From assembly GCF_004664715.2 (NCBI RefSeq), contig NC_051083.1, positions 113,360,347 to 113,424,346 of the forward strand: 64,000 nt of DNA, given 5' to 3'. Shown here in pieces: positions 52,685-63,807 of this stretch. Under the pieces are notes generated by a model, which ran no database searches, was not told where the DNA came from, and was given only the letters and a program-made list of their open reading frames with translations. The translations under genes were made by a program, and so were the position numbers. This DNA comes from Peromyscus leucopus. Its lineage: Eukaryota; Chordata; Mammalia; Rodentia; Cricetidae. The stretch's first letter is position 1; every line of letters starts with the position of its first letter.

Positions 52685-52925
52685 CTACATTCTACATATG
52701 AGTAAGAATGTGATATTTGTCTTTTACATTCTGGGTTTTTTTCACTTAGCATGATGACCTCCAGTTCCATCTTTTTTTCTTGCAAGTGACATGATTTATT
52801 TGAACAAAGAAAAAACGTTTAGATATCCCTTGTCTTTACCCATTCATCTGTTGATGGGGACCTAGGTTGGTCCATGTCTTGGTTGTTGTGAATAGTGTAG
52901 AAGTATTATCCCAGAATGCTCCTTA
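52520..52925 (-). mobile_element. LINE-1 3' part interrupted by (TG)n
   Basis: 'cccactggtcctctatctct' before the array; 'cttagcatgatgacctccag', 'ccattcatctgttgatgggg', 'gtccatgtcttggttgttgt' after it: antisense L1 ORF2 end. Confidence 0.75.
52604..52680. repeat. (TG)n microsatellite with GC interruptions
   Basis: About 38 TG/CG units with 'gcgcgtgcatgcgtgcg' near the left end. Confidence 0.97.
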
Positions 52926-53406
52926 ACCTTATTCACAGAATGAACCTTGGTAACTGGCCGCCCTTCATTGTATTCAGAGGCTCAGTATACATTCACCAAA
53001 TAAGGGGGTCCAAACAAAGAGGAAAAGCAATTTAGTCAGCACCACACACAACCAATCCCTCATCCTAGTCATATATTGGCTCTGAACTTCATCCCACAGT
53101 TTTAGCCACGAAGGGCAAAGCCACAAAAATGTGACTGCATCAGGAGGATGAGATACCTGCTGCTACAGTTCCAACTCAGACAGGAGAGCACACACTGCAT
53201 CTATGTCTCTGAGGACAGCCCACTAATCTGGTCTTTCTGGAGTACAGGGGCAGTTCAAAAGAATTCTCACCTAGGCAGAGTGATTTGTCTGATGAAAGAA
53301 ATCAATAAATTGTTATTGAATGCAGTCCAACTTCATTTACTCAAGCTAATTGGAGGTAACCTTTCAAATTAGTGAGCCATCTGTATTGTAGGTTTATTTA
53401 TAAAGG
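52926..53406. other. Non-repetitive sequence
   Basis: No recognised repeat. The 74-codon plus-strand frame at 53148-53372 has no distinguishing feature. Confidence 0.4.
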
Positions 53407-53416
53407 AATGAAGCTT

Positions 53417-53601
53417 GGCCAGCAAAATGGCTCAGCAGGTAAAGGTGCTTGCTGCCAAGCCTGATGACCCGAGTTCAATACTGAGGACCCACAAAGAGGA
53501 AGACTAGAACTGACTTCTGTAAACTGACCTTTGTGCTCAATATGGGGGCCATGGCACATGCATATCACTCCTCATAAATAAATGTGTGCAATAAAAAAGG
53601 A
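53417..53601 (+). mobile_element. B3 SINE with TSD
   Basis: 'atggctcagcaggtaaaggt', 'gcttgctgccaagcctgatg', 'aactgacttctgtaaactga', 'ataaataaatgtgtgcaata'. TSD 'aatgaagctt' at 53407-53416 and 53602-53611. Confidence 0.95.
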
Positions 53602-53611
53602 AATGAAGCTT

Positions 53612-54538
53612 TACTGCTTCGAGTAATTCACAGGAACTCTAAGGCAGCTAACAAATTGTGGCCTATTCCAAGTCTTAAGAGATTTGCCTTAATGAAATGA
53701 AAAGAATCTCCAGCATCAATCACTTGAACAAAAATGGTCATGCCCAAGCAATGACATTTGTTTCCTAGAAGTCTGGAGGCTCGAGGCTCACAGCTCATTT
53801 CTTCAATCCATTTAGTTGCTGAGAGCAGGCAAAGCAAGGCCTGGTAGCCCAGGCCATTCCCAGTTAGTAATCATGGAGTTCCTCTCAACGAGGTTTTACT
53901 GTAAAAGGAAACGATTGGAGGGTGGGCTGAGAGGTAACAGGTGCAATCCAGCCAGGAATGGAATAAAAGATGGTTTTGGAATACTGTCACTTCCTTTCAT
54001 TTTTTTCCCCGTGGGGATATGGGAGGGAAAAAGCTACTAACACAAGTCATGTACCTCAGTGCTTTGTCAAAACCCGGAACAAACATTAAGCAGAAAAAAA
54101 TCTGAAGGTCGAGGAAAGGAAATAAACAAGAAACATAAGTAAAGCATGAATCATCCCTTACCACCTGATGGCTCCCGAAAAATACAAATTAAACCCATGG
54201 AAGGAAACAGAGTCCACACCACGGTTTGGCATTTTGATAGAGGACCCGACATAGACTCTGTGCCCTTTTCTTTAGCAGGAGGAACTGGCCTTTGGCTTCT
54301 GGTTTGTATTGCCTTTTCCTCAAGGCCTTTCGCTGCATGAAGTTGATGAGGCTCACCCAGCCTGGGCATCCACCTCCCTGCTGAGCACTGAGAGTGGAGA
54401 CAGGAGAAGCATATTTTATTTGCCTAGGCTCAATAGTTCTTACCTTGTCTCCCTAAGATCTTTGAGGTGGTTTATACCAATGACAAAGTAGAAACAGGGA
54501 TTCAGAACCAGGGTAAATAGCAATACATTTAAAAAAAT
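53612..54538. other. 0.9-kb repeat-free segment
   Basis: AT-rich, with no transposon, simple repeat or frame over 75 codons. A candidate conserved non-coding block. Confidence 0.45.
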
Positions 54539-54546
54539 CAGCTGTT

Positions 54547-55458
54547 TAGCTAACAAGGAGGACCCTGAGGGGGACGCATGGATTGCCCTGGGAAGGGGAG
54601 ATAGATGAGATCTCCATGAGTAGACTGGAATGAGAGGTGGGCAATGGAGGGTAGGGGATGGGGATGAGAACATAAGGGAACAGGATAGTCAAGCTGGAGC
54701 AGGGATGGAGTGGGAGAACAATGAAAGAGATACCATGATAGAGGGAGACATCATGGGGATAGGGAGAAACTGGGTGCTAGGGAAGTTCCCAGGAATTCAC
54801 AAGGATGACCCCAGCTTAGACTACTAGCAATAGTGGAAAGCGTGCCTGAACTGGCTGACTCCAGTAATCAGATTGATTAATACCCTAACTGTCATCATAG
54901 AGCCTTTCTCCAGTAACTGATGGAAGCCGATGTATCGATTCACAGCCAAACATCAGACTGAACTCCAGGAGTCCAGTTGAAGAGAGGGAAGAGGGATTCT
55001 ATGAGCAAGGGGCATCAAGATCATGATGGGGAAACCTACAGAGACAACCAGACCAAACTAGTGGGAACTCATGAACTTTAGACCAACACCTGTGGAGCCT
55101 CCACGGGCCTGGATTAGGCCCTCTGCATAAGCCGGACAATTGTGTAGCTTGGTCTGCTTAAGGGCCCCCTAGCAGCAGGATCAGGAGCCATCCCTGGTGC
55201 ATGAGCTGGCTATTTGGAGCCCATTACCTATGGTGGGACACCTTGCACAGCCTTAAATGCAGGGGAGAGGGCTTGGACCTGCCTCAACTGAATGTACCAG
55301 ATTCTGCTGACTCCCCCATGGGAGGCCTTGCCTTTTCGGAGGAGGGATTGAGGGGTGGGTTAGGGAGAACGCTGGAGGGCAGGAGAAGGGTAGAGAGGGG
55401 AATCTGTGGTTGGTATGTAAAATAAATAAAAAATTTCTTAATAAAAAAAAGAAAAAAA
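54547..55458 (+). mobile_element. 5'-truncated LINE-1 (3' UTR only) with TSD
   Basis: 'aacaaggaggaccctgaggg' at the start, 'gagaacaatgaaagagatac', 'gatggaagccgatgtatcga', 'ggttggtatgtaaaataaat' and an A-rich tail. 'cagctgtt' flanks it at 54539-54546 and 55459-55466. Same 3' UTR family as the insertion at 42511-43575. Confidence 0.9.
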
Positions 55459-55466
55459 CAGCTGTT

Positions 55467-55973
55467 AAAGTGTTTAAAGACCATGTAGAGCAATACCTAC
55501 ATGGTCTTGGTTGCTGGAAAGAGGCAAAGCTGGTGTAATGGCCTACCTCTAGGATAAGAGACTAACTACCTCTCGAGAGAATACAAGTTTCCTAGGCAGG
55601 CCTCTCTGGAAGTTTGACCTTACGCCAAATACCCAACTTTCCCAAGAATTGTGAGCCTAATACAGAGAGATACACTTCAGAGAGCATTATGGTCATTTAG
55701 TGGCATGATGTCCTCTAACACATTGAGCCACAATCTCTGGTAGAGAAGACAGGCCTTTGAAAATGGCAGCAGAGGACAGAGGTGAAGGGAGACTCTCATT
55801 GTGCAATACAAAGCATTTGCCCAGGACAACTGATCCTTGCACCAGCTAGAGCTTGGACCTAAGATCATAGAGAAGGGAGAACAAAAGAGAGGGAAGTCCT
55901 GGTGGTACCCAAGCTGGAGCTTCGCACCACCAGGGAAGATTTTGCGGGCTGGAACTAAAGGTGAGAAGAAGGA
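55467..55973. other. Non-repetitive sequence
   Basis: Partly covered by a 150-codon minus-strand frame (55677-56129) that runs on through SINE-like sequence; probably fortuitous. Confidence 0.4.
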
Positions 55974-56060
55974 GGTATGGTGGCATGTGCTGTCATCCCA
56001 GAATGCAAGAAGACAGCAAGCTTGTGGCCAGCCTAGGCTATACAGCAAGTCCCCATCAGA
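55974..56060 (+). mobile_element. B1-like fragment, short
   Basis: 'ggtatggtggcatgtgctgt', 'cttgtggccagcctaggcta', 'tacagcaagtcccc'. Confidence 0.6.
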
Positions 56061-56139
56061 CAGATGATTGATAGATAGAAGATAGATGCATAGAGAGAGG
56101 AGGAAGGTTCTGGCAGCATATGACACCAAGTAGACCTGT

Positions 56140-56345
56140 GCTGGAGCAGAGGGACATGTAGAAAATAGGTATACAGTGGGCAGGGCAGAATCAGCTCATA
56201 CAGCTCCTTGAATTTGGCCAGGAGGTGAAGGCATGTGGAGACAACTTGACAGGAAGTGGGGAGTCATGGAAGAATTTTGAGCAGGTTGAGTAGGGGAAGG
56301 ATGTGACATCTTGAAAGGGATGTTTTCAAAGGCAGAGCCTGTCTG
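56140..56345 (-). mobile_element. LINE-2 fragment
   Basis: 'gtcatggaagaattttgagc', 'aggttgagtaggggaaggat', 'gtgacatcttgaaagggatg' in antisense L2 order. Confidence 0.45.
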
Positions 56346-56519
56346 CTGCCTTCTGCTAAGTGCAGGCTGGCGTGGGGGTGGGGGGATGGGAGGAGGAAGC
56401 TGGCAGACCAGCTGCAGCTCTCCAAGGCAGAGGCAAACGAGGAGAGCTCGAGCTAAGGCAAAGGTGATGGAGAAGATGGGAGATTCCAAGTTCTACCCGA
56501 GGGGTAGTCATTTAAGGGG

Positions 56520-56640
56520 CAAAATTTCCTCAGGGCACAGACCATGCATGCCTGGTTTATTTCTGTACCCCTAGAACCTAGCACCATGTTTGGTACATGG
56601 CAGGCACTCTGTACTTTATAAATGGCTGACTGAATGCCTC
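56520..56640 (+). mobile_element. LINE-2 3' end
   Basis: 'gtacccctagaacctagcac', 'catgtttggtacatggcagg', 'cactctgtactttataaatg'. Confidence 0.55.
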
Positions 56641-57171
56641 CGTGAAGACTGACACTGAGCAGAGCACCTGTTTAATAAACAGGAAGCAGCAGTAAGTGAA
56701 AAACAACAGACTAGAGGCTTGACTGTTCAATGACTTGGATTCCATTCACTCTCTTTCACTGTCCCCGAACCTACACTGACAAGGCGGTATAGGAAGGCAG
56801 CCCAGGAGAGGCAGGACTGGCTGGGAAAGAAGCCACCTAAAGTCGAACCCATGTCAGCAGTAGTTCTCCACAGGAAGCATACCAGCCATACATCCACTGG
56901 GCAGTTCATACATGTAGGAATGCCACACCGCAGGTGAGTTATGCATGGGAGAAGAAAAATTATAGCATCGACCTCACAAAAGGACCAACTGAAAATCCAC
57001 TTCAAGTAGCAACTGTCTTTCTGTTTTATCTACTTAGAGGCCAGAATTTGAGTTCCTAAAAATTGAATTCCCTTCAAGACAATAGAGAAGAATGGGAAAA
57101 AAAAAAATTCTTGAGAATCTAGACTCCTCACCTTGGCCTAACCTTCAGCTCTGTTTTGTTGTTTTCAATTT
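56641..57171. other. Non-repetitive sequence
   Basis: No recognised element; A-run at 57095-57106. Confidence 0.4.
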
Positions 57172-57339
57172 TCTTTAAACATTCATTTATTTGCGTGTGT
57201 GTGAGTGAGTGTGTGCCTCAGCATGCATGTGGACACCAGAGGACAACTTGTCCTTTGAACCATGTGGGTTCTGGACATCGAACTCAGGTCATCAGGTTTG
57301 TACAGCAAGCACCTTTAGCCATGGAGTCTGTCCATTGGC
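57172..57339 (-). mobile_element. B3-type SINE
   Basis: 'tttaaacattcatttatttg', 'acttgtcctttgaaccatgt', 'tgtacagcaagcacctttag', 'ccatggagtctgtccattgg'. Confidence 0.75.
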
Positions 57340-57356
57340 CCACGTTGTTCATCTTT

Positions 57357-58628
57357 TTTTTAATTTAATTTAATTTTTTACAATATAATTTAATTCTACA
57401 TATCAGCCACAGATTCCCTTGTTCTCCCCCCTCCCGCCCCCCCTTACCCTTCCCCCCACCCCACCCCCCATTCCCACCTCCTCCAGGGCAAAGCCTCCCC
57501 CGAGGACTGAGATCAACCTAGTAGACTCAGTCCAGGCAGGTCCAGTCCCCTCATCCCAGACTGAGCCAAGCGTCCCTGCATAAGCCCCAGGTTCCAAACA
57601 GCCAACTCATGCAGTGAGCACAGGACCTGGTCCCACTGCCTGGATGCCTCCCAAACAGATCAAGCCAATCAACTGTCTCACCTATTCAGAGGGCCTGATC
57701 CAGTTGGGGGCCCCTCAGCCATTGGTTCATAGTTCATGTGTTTCCATTCGTTTGGCTATTTGTCCCTGTGCTTTATCTAACCTTGGTTTCAACAATTCTC
57801 ACTAATACAATCCCTCCTCTTTCTTGACAATTGGACTCCCGGAGCTCCACCCAGGGCCTAGCCGTGGATCTCTGCATCCGGTTCCCTCAGTCATTGGATG
57901 GGGTTTCTAGCATGACAATTAGGGTGTTTGGCCATCCTATCACCAGAGTAGGTCAGTTTGGGCTGCCTCTCGACCATTGCCAGCAGTCTATTGTGGGGGT
58001 ATCTTTCTCCCTCAAGATCCAGCTATACCACTCTTGGGCATATACCCAAGGAATGCTCAATCATACCACAAGGGCACTTGCTCAGCTATGTTCATATCAG
58101 CAATGTTTGTAATAGCCAGACTTGGAAACAACCTAGATGCACTTCAACTGAAGAATGAATAAATAAAATGTGGCACATATACACAATGGAATACTACTCA
58201 GCAGAGAAAAACAATGACATCATGAAGTTTGCAGGCAAATGGATGGATCTAGAAAAAATCATCCTGAGTGAGGTAAGCCAGACTCAGAAAGACAAACATG
58301 GTATGTACTCACTCATAGGAGGATACTAGATGTGGAACAAGGATGACTGGACTGCTATTCACATCACCAGGGAGGCTACCTGGGAAACAGGACCCCAAGA
58401 AAGACACGGGGATCACCCAATGACAGAGAAATAGATGAGATCTACATGAACAGCCTGGGCATGAGTGGGGGTAATGAAGGGCGAGGGTCGAGGGAAAGAG
58501 AGTTTGGGGGAGCGGGAGATCCCAGCTGGATCAAGAACAGAGAGGGAGAACAAGGAATAGGAGACCATGGTAAATGAAGACCGCATGAAAATAGGAAGAA
58601 GCAAAATGCTAGAGAGGCCCACAAAAAT
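57357..58628 (-). mobile_element. Young LINE-1 with 5' inversion and 17-bp TSD
   Basis: A perfect TSD, 'ccacgttgttcatcttt', lies at 57340-57356 and 58629-58645. From 57357 the element is minus-strand: poly(T) with 'aatttaatttaatttt', then 3' UTR ('ctacatatcagccacagatt', C-rich tract, 'actgagatcaacctagtaga') to about 57990. From there to 58628 the sequence is plus-strand ORF2 end and early 3' UTR; the plus frame carries 'IPLLGIYPRNAQSYHKGTCS' and 'MFVIARLGNN', the cysteine-rich ORF2 C-terminus, followed by 'tgtactcactcataggagg'. It is the product of twin priming and not a functional element. Confidence 0.93.
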
Positions 58629-58669
58629 CCACGTTGTTCATCTTTAACAAACGGTAAAAATGTAAGTAC

Positions 58670-58818
58670 AGCCGGGCAGTGGTAGCACACGCCTTTAATC
58701 CCAGCACGCAGGAGGCAGAGCCAGGTGGATCTCTGTGAGTTCAAGGCCAGCCTGGTCTACAGAGCAAGATCCAGGACCAGACAGAGCTACACAGAGAAAC
58801 TCTGTCTCAAAAAATCAA
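58670..58818 (+). mobile_element. B1 SINE followed by (TG)n
   Basis: 'agccgggcagtggtagcaca', 'cagagcaagatccaggacca', 'gacagagctacacagagaaa'. The tail runs into TG repeats. Confidence 0.95.

Positions 58819-58819
<1 letters not shown>

Positions 58820-58862
<43 letters not shown>
58820..58862. repeat. (TG)n microsatellite
   Basis: About 21 TG units at the B1 3' end. Confidence 0.98.
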
Positions 58863-58865
<3 letters not shown>

Positions 58866-58927
58866 CTGTTTAAAATAAATTTCTTTGTGATTTATTAACA
58901 GTAAATATTTGATGTATAAAATAATTT

Positions 58928-59033
58928 TTAAGATGGGGTCTTACTATGTTGAACTCTATGTAGATCAGGCTGGCCTTGAGCTCACAGAGATCTACCTGAT
59001 TCCTGAGATTAAAGGCATGTGCCACCATGCCCC
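58928..59033 (-). mobile_element. B1 SINE, diverged
   Basis: 'ggggtcttactatgttgaac', 'aggctggccttgagctcaca', 'taaaggcatgtgccaccatg'. Confidence 0.85.
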
Positions 59034-59139
59034 AGCCTCTTTTTATATACTTCTATAGTCAGTCAGAGAAGATCATATAATTTTCTCAGGTGGAAAAGGC
59101 TCATGACCAGAAAACTTTGTCTAGACAAAGAACAGGATG

Positions 59140-59320
59140 GGGTGGTTAAGAGTTCAGGCCCAAGAATCAGGTTGTTTGGGGTTGATATCCTGGATGTAAT
59201 ACCAACTAACTGTGTGGCCCTGGCAAATGGCTTAGCATTTGAGTTTTGATTTTTCCATCTGTAAAATGTCCAGCATCTCGTTGCGCCTCACATGGTTACT
59301 GTGAGGTTATGTGTTTAGTG
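59140..59320 (+). mobile_element. MIR SINE
   Basis: 'gtggttaagagttcaggccc', 'actaactgtgtggccctggc', 'tttttccatctgtaaaatgt', 'tggttactgtgaggttatg'. Confidence 0.75.
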
Positions 59321-60134
59321 ACGGCCACATCTCAATTCAAGGCGCTGTTTACACTCAGTTCTAAATATACGCCCTTGGGCATGCCATCCCCTCTCCTTCA
59401 GCCCTGCTGTCCTCCCGTCTTCTGTAAGCCATACCTTACAAACATCTCCCCACCTGTACTATATGTTCATCATCTACCTCTCACAGAGGTCGATGTCTAC
59501 CCTTCGAGCTTCCCCTTGGCTAACTCTACACTTAGAAGGTCCATTCATACTTCCAGAAAACGAACACACAAATAGGGAACAGGATTGATGCATTTTAATT
59601 ACGGTAGCTTGTAAACATTCCAATTCACTCAGCTTGCACCATTCAATTCCAGTCCCCTCCTCTAGTCTCCAAATGCTCTGCTTCCTTGTTTATCATCACC
59701 CCAGACCCTAAAGGAAAGTGATCCCAAAGGCACTGCTATCCTCGGACAGTTCTAGCCAAACTCCAATTTGGAATTAAGACTCCCCAAATTCTTTAGATTT
59801 CTCATCCCTCACCCTACTCCAACCCAGAGGTCTACAATCACATCAACCTCTGCTGCCCTCTGCTGTGTGGCTCCAGATGTGCTGGCTCAGTTGGCCCAGT
59901 ACAACCAGCCTCTGGGGAGTACCTGTCAGCTTCTCCAGCCCTTGCTGAACTCAGAACTCTCAAACATTGTACCTGTCTTCTGTAATATGCATGCTTTCCC
60001 CTAATGGTCATACATGCAACCTTTCTTATTTAGACCCAGCGTAGCCCTGGCACAGCTGATGAGGTCCATGAGAACAGAGTTGTCTTCAGGAAAGGTGAGC
60101 TACTACAGCCATCCATCCATATTCCCATATAAAT
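59321..60134. other. Non-repetitive sequence
   Basis: The 109-codon plus-strand frame (59246-59575) starts inside the MIR; no domain or splice support. Confidence 0.4.
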
Positions 60135-60395
60135 CCAGTTTTAAATATTCCACTATCATTTATTGAGCATTTGCTGTGTGCCTGGTGCCATACTACATGC
60201 CGCATATATGTTATCTTAATGAATGCTGGAACCAACTTTGCAAGTAGGTAAGATTATTGTCCCCATTTTACAGTTGAAGAAAATAAGTCTTGGAAAATTA
60301 AATGGCATGCCCAAAGCTAAAAAGGCAGAGATGAGACATAAATGCAGATCTATCTAGTTCCAAAGCTCTATTTTTTTAACCACTGACCATGGTGT
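60135..60395 (-). mobile_element. MIR SINE, near full length
   Basis: 'tttattgagcatttgctgtg', 'attattgtccccattttaca', 'gaaaataagtcttggaaaat', 'tttttttaaccactgaccat' in antisense MIR order. Confidence 0.75.
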
Positions 60396-60559
60396 AGAGA
60401 GTAGTTTGGAGGGGAAGAAAGCAAAGACAGACATGCTCATTAGGGTCCACGGCAACAGTCAACGAAAACACAGGGGACATGTTGAGTTTTATATGTCTTT
60501 TGGAGATGGACATGGTATGACATGGTGTTTGACTGAATGTGGAGATAGAGGAGAGGAAG

Positions 60560-60790
60560 GGATCTGAAATCGCCCTCAGGATTTATGGCTCGGGCATCTG
60601 AGTAAACAGGAACGTGTTGGTAGTTTGGGGACAACAAAGGAATGCATTTTGGCTCTGCTGACTATGAGACATATCATTTGTTCCCTGAGTCCAGAGCTCA
60701 TGAAAGAAGTCTGGGTTGGTGTCTGGTTACAGAGAGTGAGATCTAAAAGCAATGTGAGTCATCAGGAAAGAAGAGCCCCGAGGCTGGAAC
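60560..60790 (-). mobile_element. LINE-2-like fragment
   Basis: Loose antisense L2 similarity ('gagtccagagctcatgaaag', 'aatgtgagtcatcaggaaag'). Confidence 0.3.
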
Positions 60791-60862
60791 ACTATTAGTA
60801 AAGGAGAAAACGGTGTAGAAGGAGGACAGAGAAGAAGCAACCGTGAATATAGTCTGTTCGGG

Positions 60863-60974
60863 TTTGCTTTGAGACAGGGTGCTGCAATGCAGCCCAAGAA
60901 GGCCTTGAGTTCACATTCCTCCTGCCGCACCCTCTAGAGTGTTAGGATTATGAATTTGTGTCACACACCTGGCA
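60863..60974 (-). mobile_element. B1 SINE, diverged
   Basis: 'gctttgagacagggtgctgc', 'gaaggccttgagttcacatt', 'agtgttaggattatgaattt', 'gtgtcacacacctggc'. Confidence 0.75.
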
Positions 60975-61112
60975 AGAATCAGCCATGGACACAAGGAGAA
61001 AACTAGGAATAACTGTCAAGGAACTCAAGGGGGCGGGGGGAGTTTTGAGGAGGGAATAGTTCTACTAGGTCATCTGCCACAGAGAAGTCAAATACTCTAA
61101 AAGTGGTCCTTT

Positions 61113-61282
61113 AAGCCGGGCGGCGGTGGGGCATGCCTTTAATCCCAGCACTTGGGAGTCAGAGGTAGGCGGATCTCTGTGAGTTCAAGGCCAGCCTGGT
61201 CTACAAAGTAAGTTCCAGGACAGCCAGAACTGTTATGTAAAGAAACCCTGTCTCAAAAAACCAAAACCATTTAAAAAAAAAA
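61113..61282 (+). mobile_element. B1 SINE
   Basis: 'agccgggcggcggtggggca', 'gttcaaggccagcctggtct', 'aagaaaccctgtctcaaaaa'. Confidence 0.95.
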
Positions 61283-61594
61283 GTGTAATATTGTAATTAC
61301 TTTAATCATTGCATTACCCTGATATCTCTGTGTCTGTGGCTTGGAGGTCATCTAACTTGGGGCCTCTCATATGGTCCAGAAAGTGGCCAGAGCACTGGGT
61401 GGTAGAGGATAGCTAGTGCAGCCGGGTGCTAACTGAGCATCTCTGCCTCTTCTCCTGTGCTCTCGCCATCTCTCCAAGCCACCGTTCTCATAGGCTGCTT
61501 TGAGTTCCCTGGTAGCTTAGAAGTCCCGGGGTAGCTGGAGTACTTGCAAAGCCTCGTGAGGATTCATTCATTCAGTGTGTGAAGGACTCAATGC
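61283..61594. other. Non-repetitive sequence
   Basis: No recognised element. Confidence 0.4.
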
Positions 61595-61690
61595 TGTGTC
61601 CCTCAAAATTCACATGTGGAGACTTTAGTCTCCAGTAGTAGGGTGGGATTTAGAGAAGGAACCTTTAGAAAGCGATTTGATGACCCATGC
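61595..61690 (+). mobile_element. MaLR-like LTR 5' fragment
   Basis: 'gtgtccctcaaaattcacat', 'gtggagactttagtctccag', 'ggtgggatttagagaaggaa' resemble the start of a MaLR LTR; interrupted by the next element. Confidence 0.5.
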
Positions 61691-61694
61691 TGGT

Positions 61695-62060
61695 ACTAGT
61701 TACTTTCCTCAGTGCTGGGACAAAATAGCTGACAAAAGAAACTTAAGGGAGAACAAGTTCGTTCCGGCCCTCAGTTTGAGGGGACAGTCTGATAGCAGGG
61801 AAGGCCTGGTATCAGGAACGGGAGGCAGCTGAGCACATTGCATCTGTCACTGGGAAGCAGAGAGGCTGAATGCTGATGCTCGGCTTGCTTCCTCCTCTGT
61901 ATTCAGTCCAGGACCAAATGGAACGGTACTGCCCACATTTAGAGTGTGCTTTCCCACAACAATTAACCCAATCTAAAAGTCTCTCCCAGCGTGAGGAAGA
62001 TGGAGACTCCTTCACCAGCTGCTAGTTTTCAAAGTAGTCATGAAAATCTGCCCCGTCACA
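61695..62060 (+). mobile_element. Rodent medium-reiterated repeat
   Basis: 'ctttcctcagtgctgggaca', 'aatagctgacaaaagaaact', 'gagcacattgcatctgtcac', 'attaacccaatctaaaagtc': near full-length copy of the family that also appears at 37151-37300. Confidence 0.65.
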
Positions 62061-62209
62061 AATTAAAGAGTACCATGGGAAGCCACTGGTAACTACAAGA
62101 GTACCTTTAGTAGGGTGGCGAGGACTAAAAACAGAGGGTTAGGATGGGAAACTTTACAAAGAAAATCACAAAATAGCCAAAAAAAAAATAGACATGTTCC
62201 CAGATTTTT

Positions 62210-62663
62210 TTAAGATTGTTTTATAAACATAGATATTCTCCTGAGAAAATCTAAACATCTAAAGCCATCTTGAGTCCAATAATAATAGAGATTTTTATAG
62301 GACCTGATGAGCTGATTATGTAGAGACTAAAATATGCAACATAACAAAGAAGGATTTGAAAAACAGAGAGCAAGGCTTGTACTGCCAGCTATCAAAACAC
62401 ATCAACTACTGTCAACAAACCTGTGGGATATTAGCACAGGAACAGATCAATGGAACAAGGCAGAGTTCAGTGTGGTCCCACGAGTATGTTAAGTTATACT
62501 TCATGCTGAGTAAGGCATTGTAAGTCACAGAGCAAAAGACATACTAGTCAATAAATAGTTTCGGGACAATTGTCAAAATTGAGGAAAAACCCAAAATATT
62601 GTTGGATCTGTACTTCTTATCAAATCTAAAGTCCACATGGATTAATGAGCTAAGCGTGCGCAC

Positions 62664-62720
<57 letters not shown>

Positions 62721-63125
62721 AAACTCTGTAAGAAAATTTAGGATAGCATTTTTGAAGTCACAGACCATAGAAATTAAAAATGAGTATTTTTTTTAGATAC
62801 CTAAGGCACACATGCACACACATATACACACACAAAAAAATCGATAAGAATTTAAAACATTGATAAGATCCAGTATGGACAACTTTGTGGAAACAGCTAT
62901 TTTCATACTCTGTTGGGAGAATGTGAACAGGCTCAGCTTTTTTTTGGAGGACAATTTGGCAGAATCCATTAAAATGAAAATGTACTTTTTCTATTTCTAG
63001 ATATGGATCCTAGATAAATCCTTCTGCATGCCCACAGATTTTCACTGTACCTGTTTGTAACCATGCAAAGTCCCAAGCAATCCAAATGGCCATTAGTCAT
63101 GGAATGAAAGCAGACAAGCGCTTTA
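62210..63125 (+). mobile_element. Ancient LINE-1 ORF2 3' region (L1M-like)
   Basis: 'aggaacagatcaatggaaca', 'gtccacatggattaatgagc', 'catactctgttgggagaatg', 'gaggacaatttggcagaat', 'ccatgcaaagtcccaagcaa' are in L1 ORF2 order. A CA array interrupts it. Confidence 0.65.
62666..62717. repeat. (CA)n microsatellite
   Basis: About 25 CA units within the old L1. Confidence 0.98.
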
Positions 63126-63324
63126 AGGATGGGGGTAAGTGTCAGGAATTGGTAACGAAGGCAACAGGAAATGGAGCTGACCCAGGATTAAGGAAAAAGG
63201 TTGCCAAGCAGCATGAAGAGGCCCGCCAACGTTGGGCACTGTGAATCTGAAGTGACCTCAATCTCAGAGCTAAAATGTATTCTCCCATGGAGAAGACAGA
63301 TGGTTCAAATGCCCTGGGATTTAC
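63126..63324. other. Short non-repetitive sequence
   Basis: No recognised element. Confidence 0.35.
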
Positions 63325-63585
63325 ACACTCATTCAATTAATATTTGTTATTTCACTGCCTACAAGTGACAGCAGTATTTTAGGCCTTTGGATACAGTATT
63401 GGACAAAAAAAAATACATAATATAATGCCAACTAAATGCTCTGAAGAGTAATTAAAATAGAAGATAAATGATGACAGAAATACTATTGAAGCATGGAGAC
63501 GAGAGAAGGCCTCTATGTAGAGGTGACATATGAATAGAGTCAGTAAGAAATGAAGGAGGGGTTTCTAGAAAAGGATATTCCTGGA
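63325..63585 (-). mobile_element. LINE-2 3' region
   Basis: 'cattcaattaatatttgtta', 'tttggatacagtattggaca', 'ggcctctatgtagaggtgac', 'atatgaatagagtcagtaag' fit antisense L2. Confidence 0.5.
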
Positions 63586-63587
63586 CA

Positions 63588-63806
63588 GGAGATAGCTCAT
63601 TTGGTAAAATGTCTGATATACAAACATGAGGACCTGACTTCAGATCACCAGCACCCACGTAATAACCAGGCGTAGTGGCACACATATATAACCTTAGTCC
63701 AGGGAGAGGATGGAGGCAGGCAGATCCTGGAGCTCATTGACCAGCCTGTCTAGCCAAATTGAAGAGTCAAAGATTCAGGGGGAGACCCTGCCCCAAAAAT
63801 TAAATT
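63588..63806 (+). mobile_element. B4 SINE
   Basis: 'acaggagatagctcatttgg', 'cagatcaccagcacccacgt', 'accaggcgtagtggcacaca', 'cagggggagaccctgcccca'. Confidence 0.8.
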
Positions 63807-63807
63807 G

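Noticed and set aside
55677..56129. 150-codon minus-strand open frame
   Set aside because: Runs through a B1-like fragment and a short tetranucleotide-like patch; no recognisable domain.
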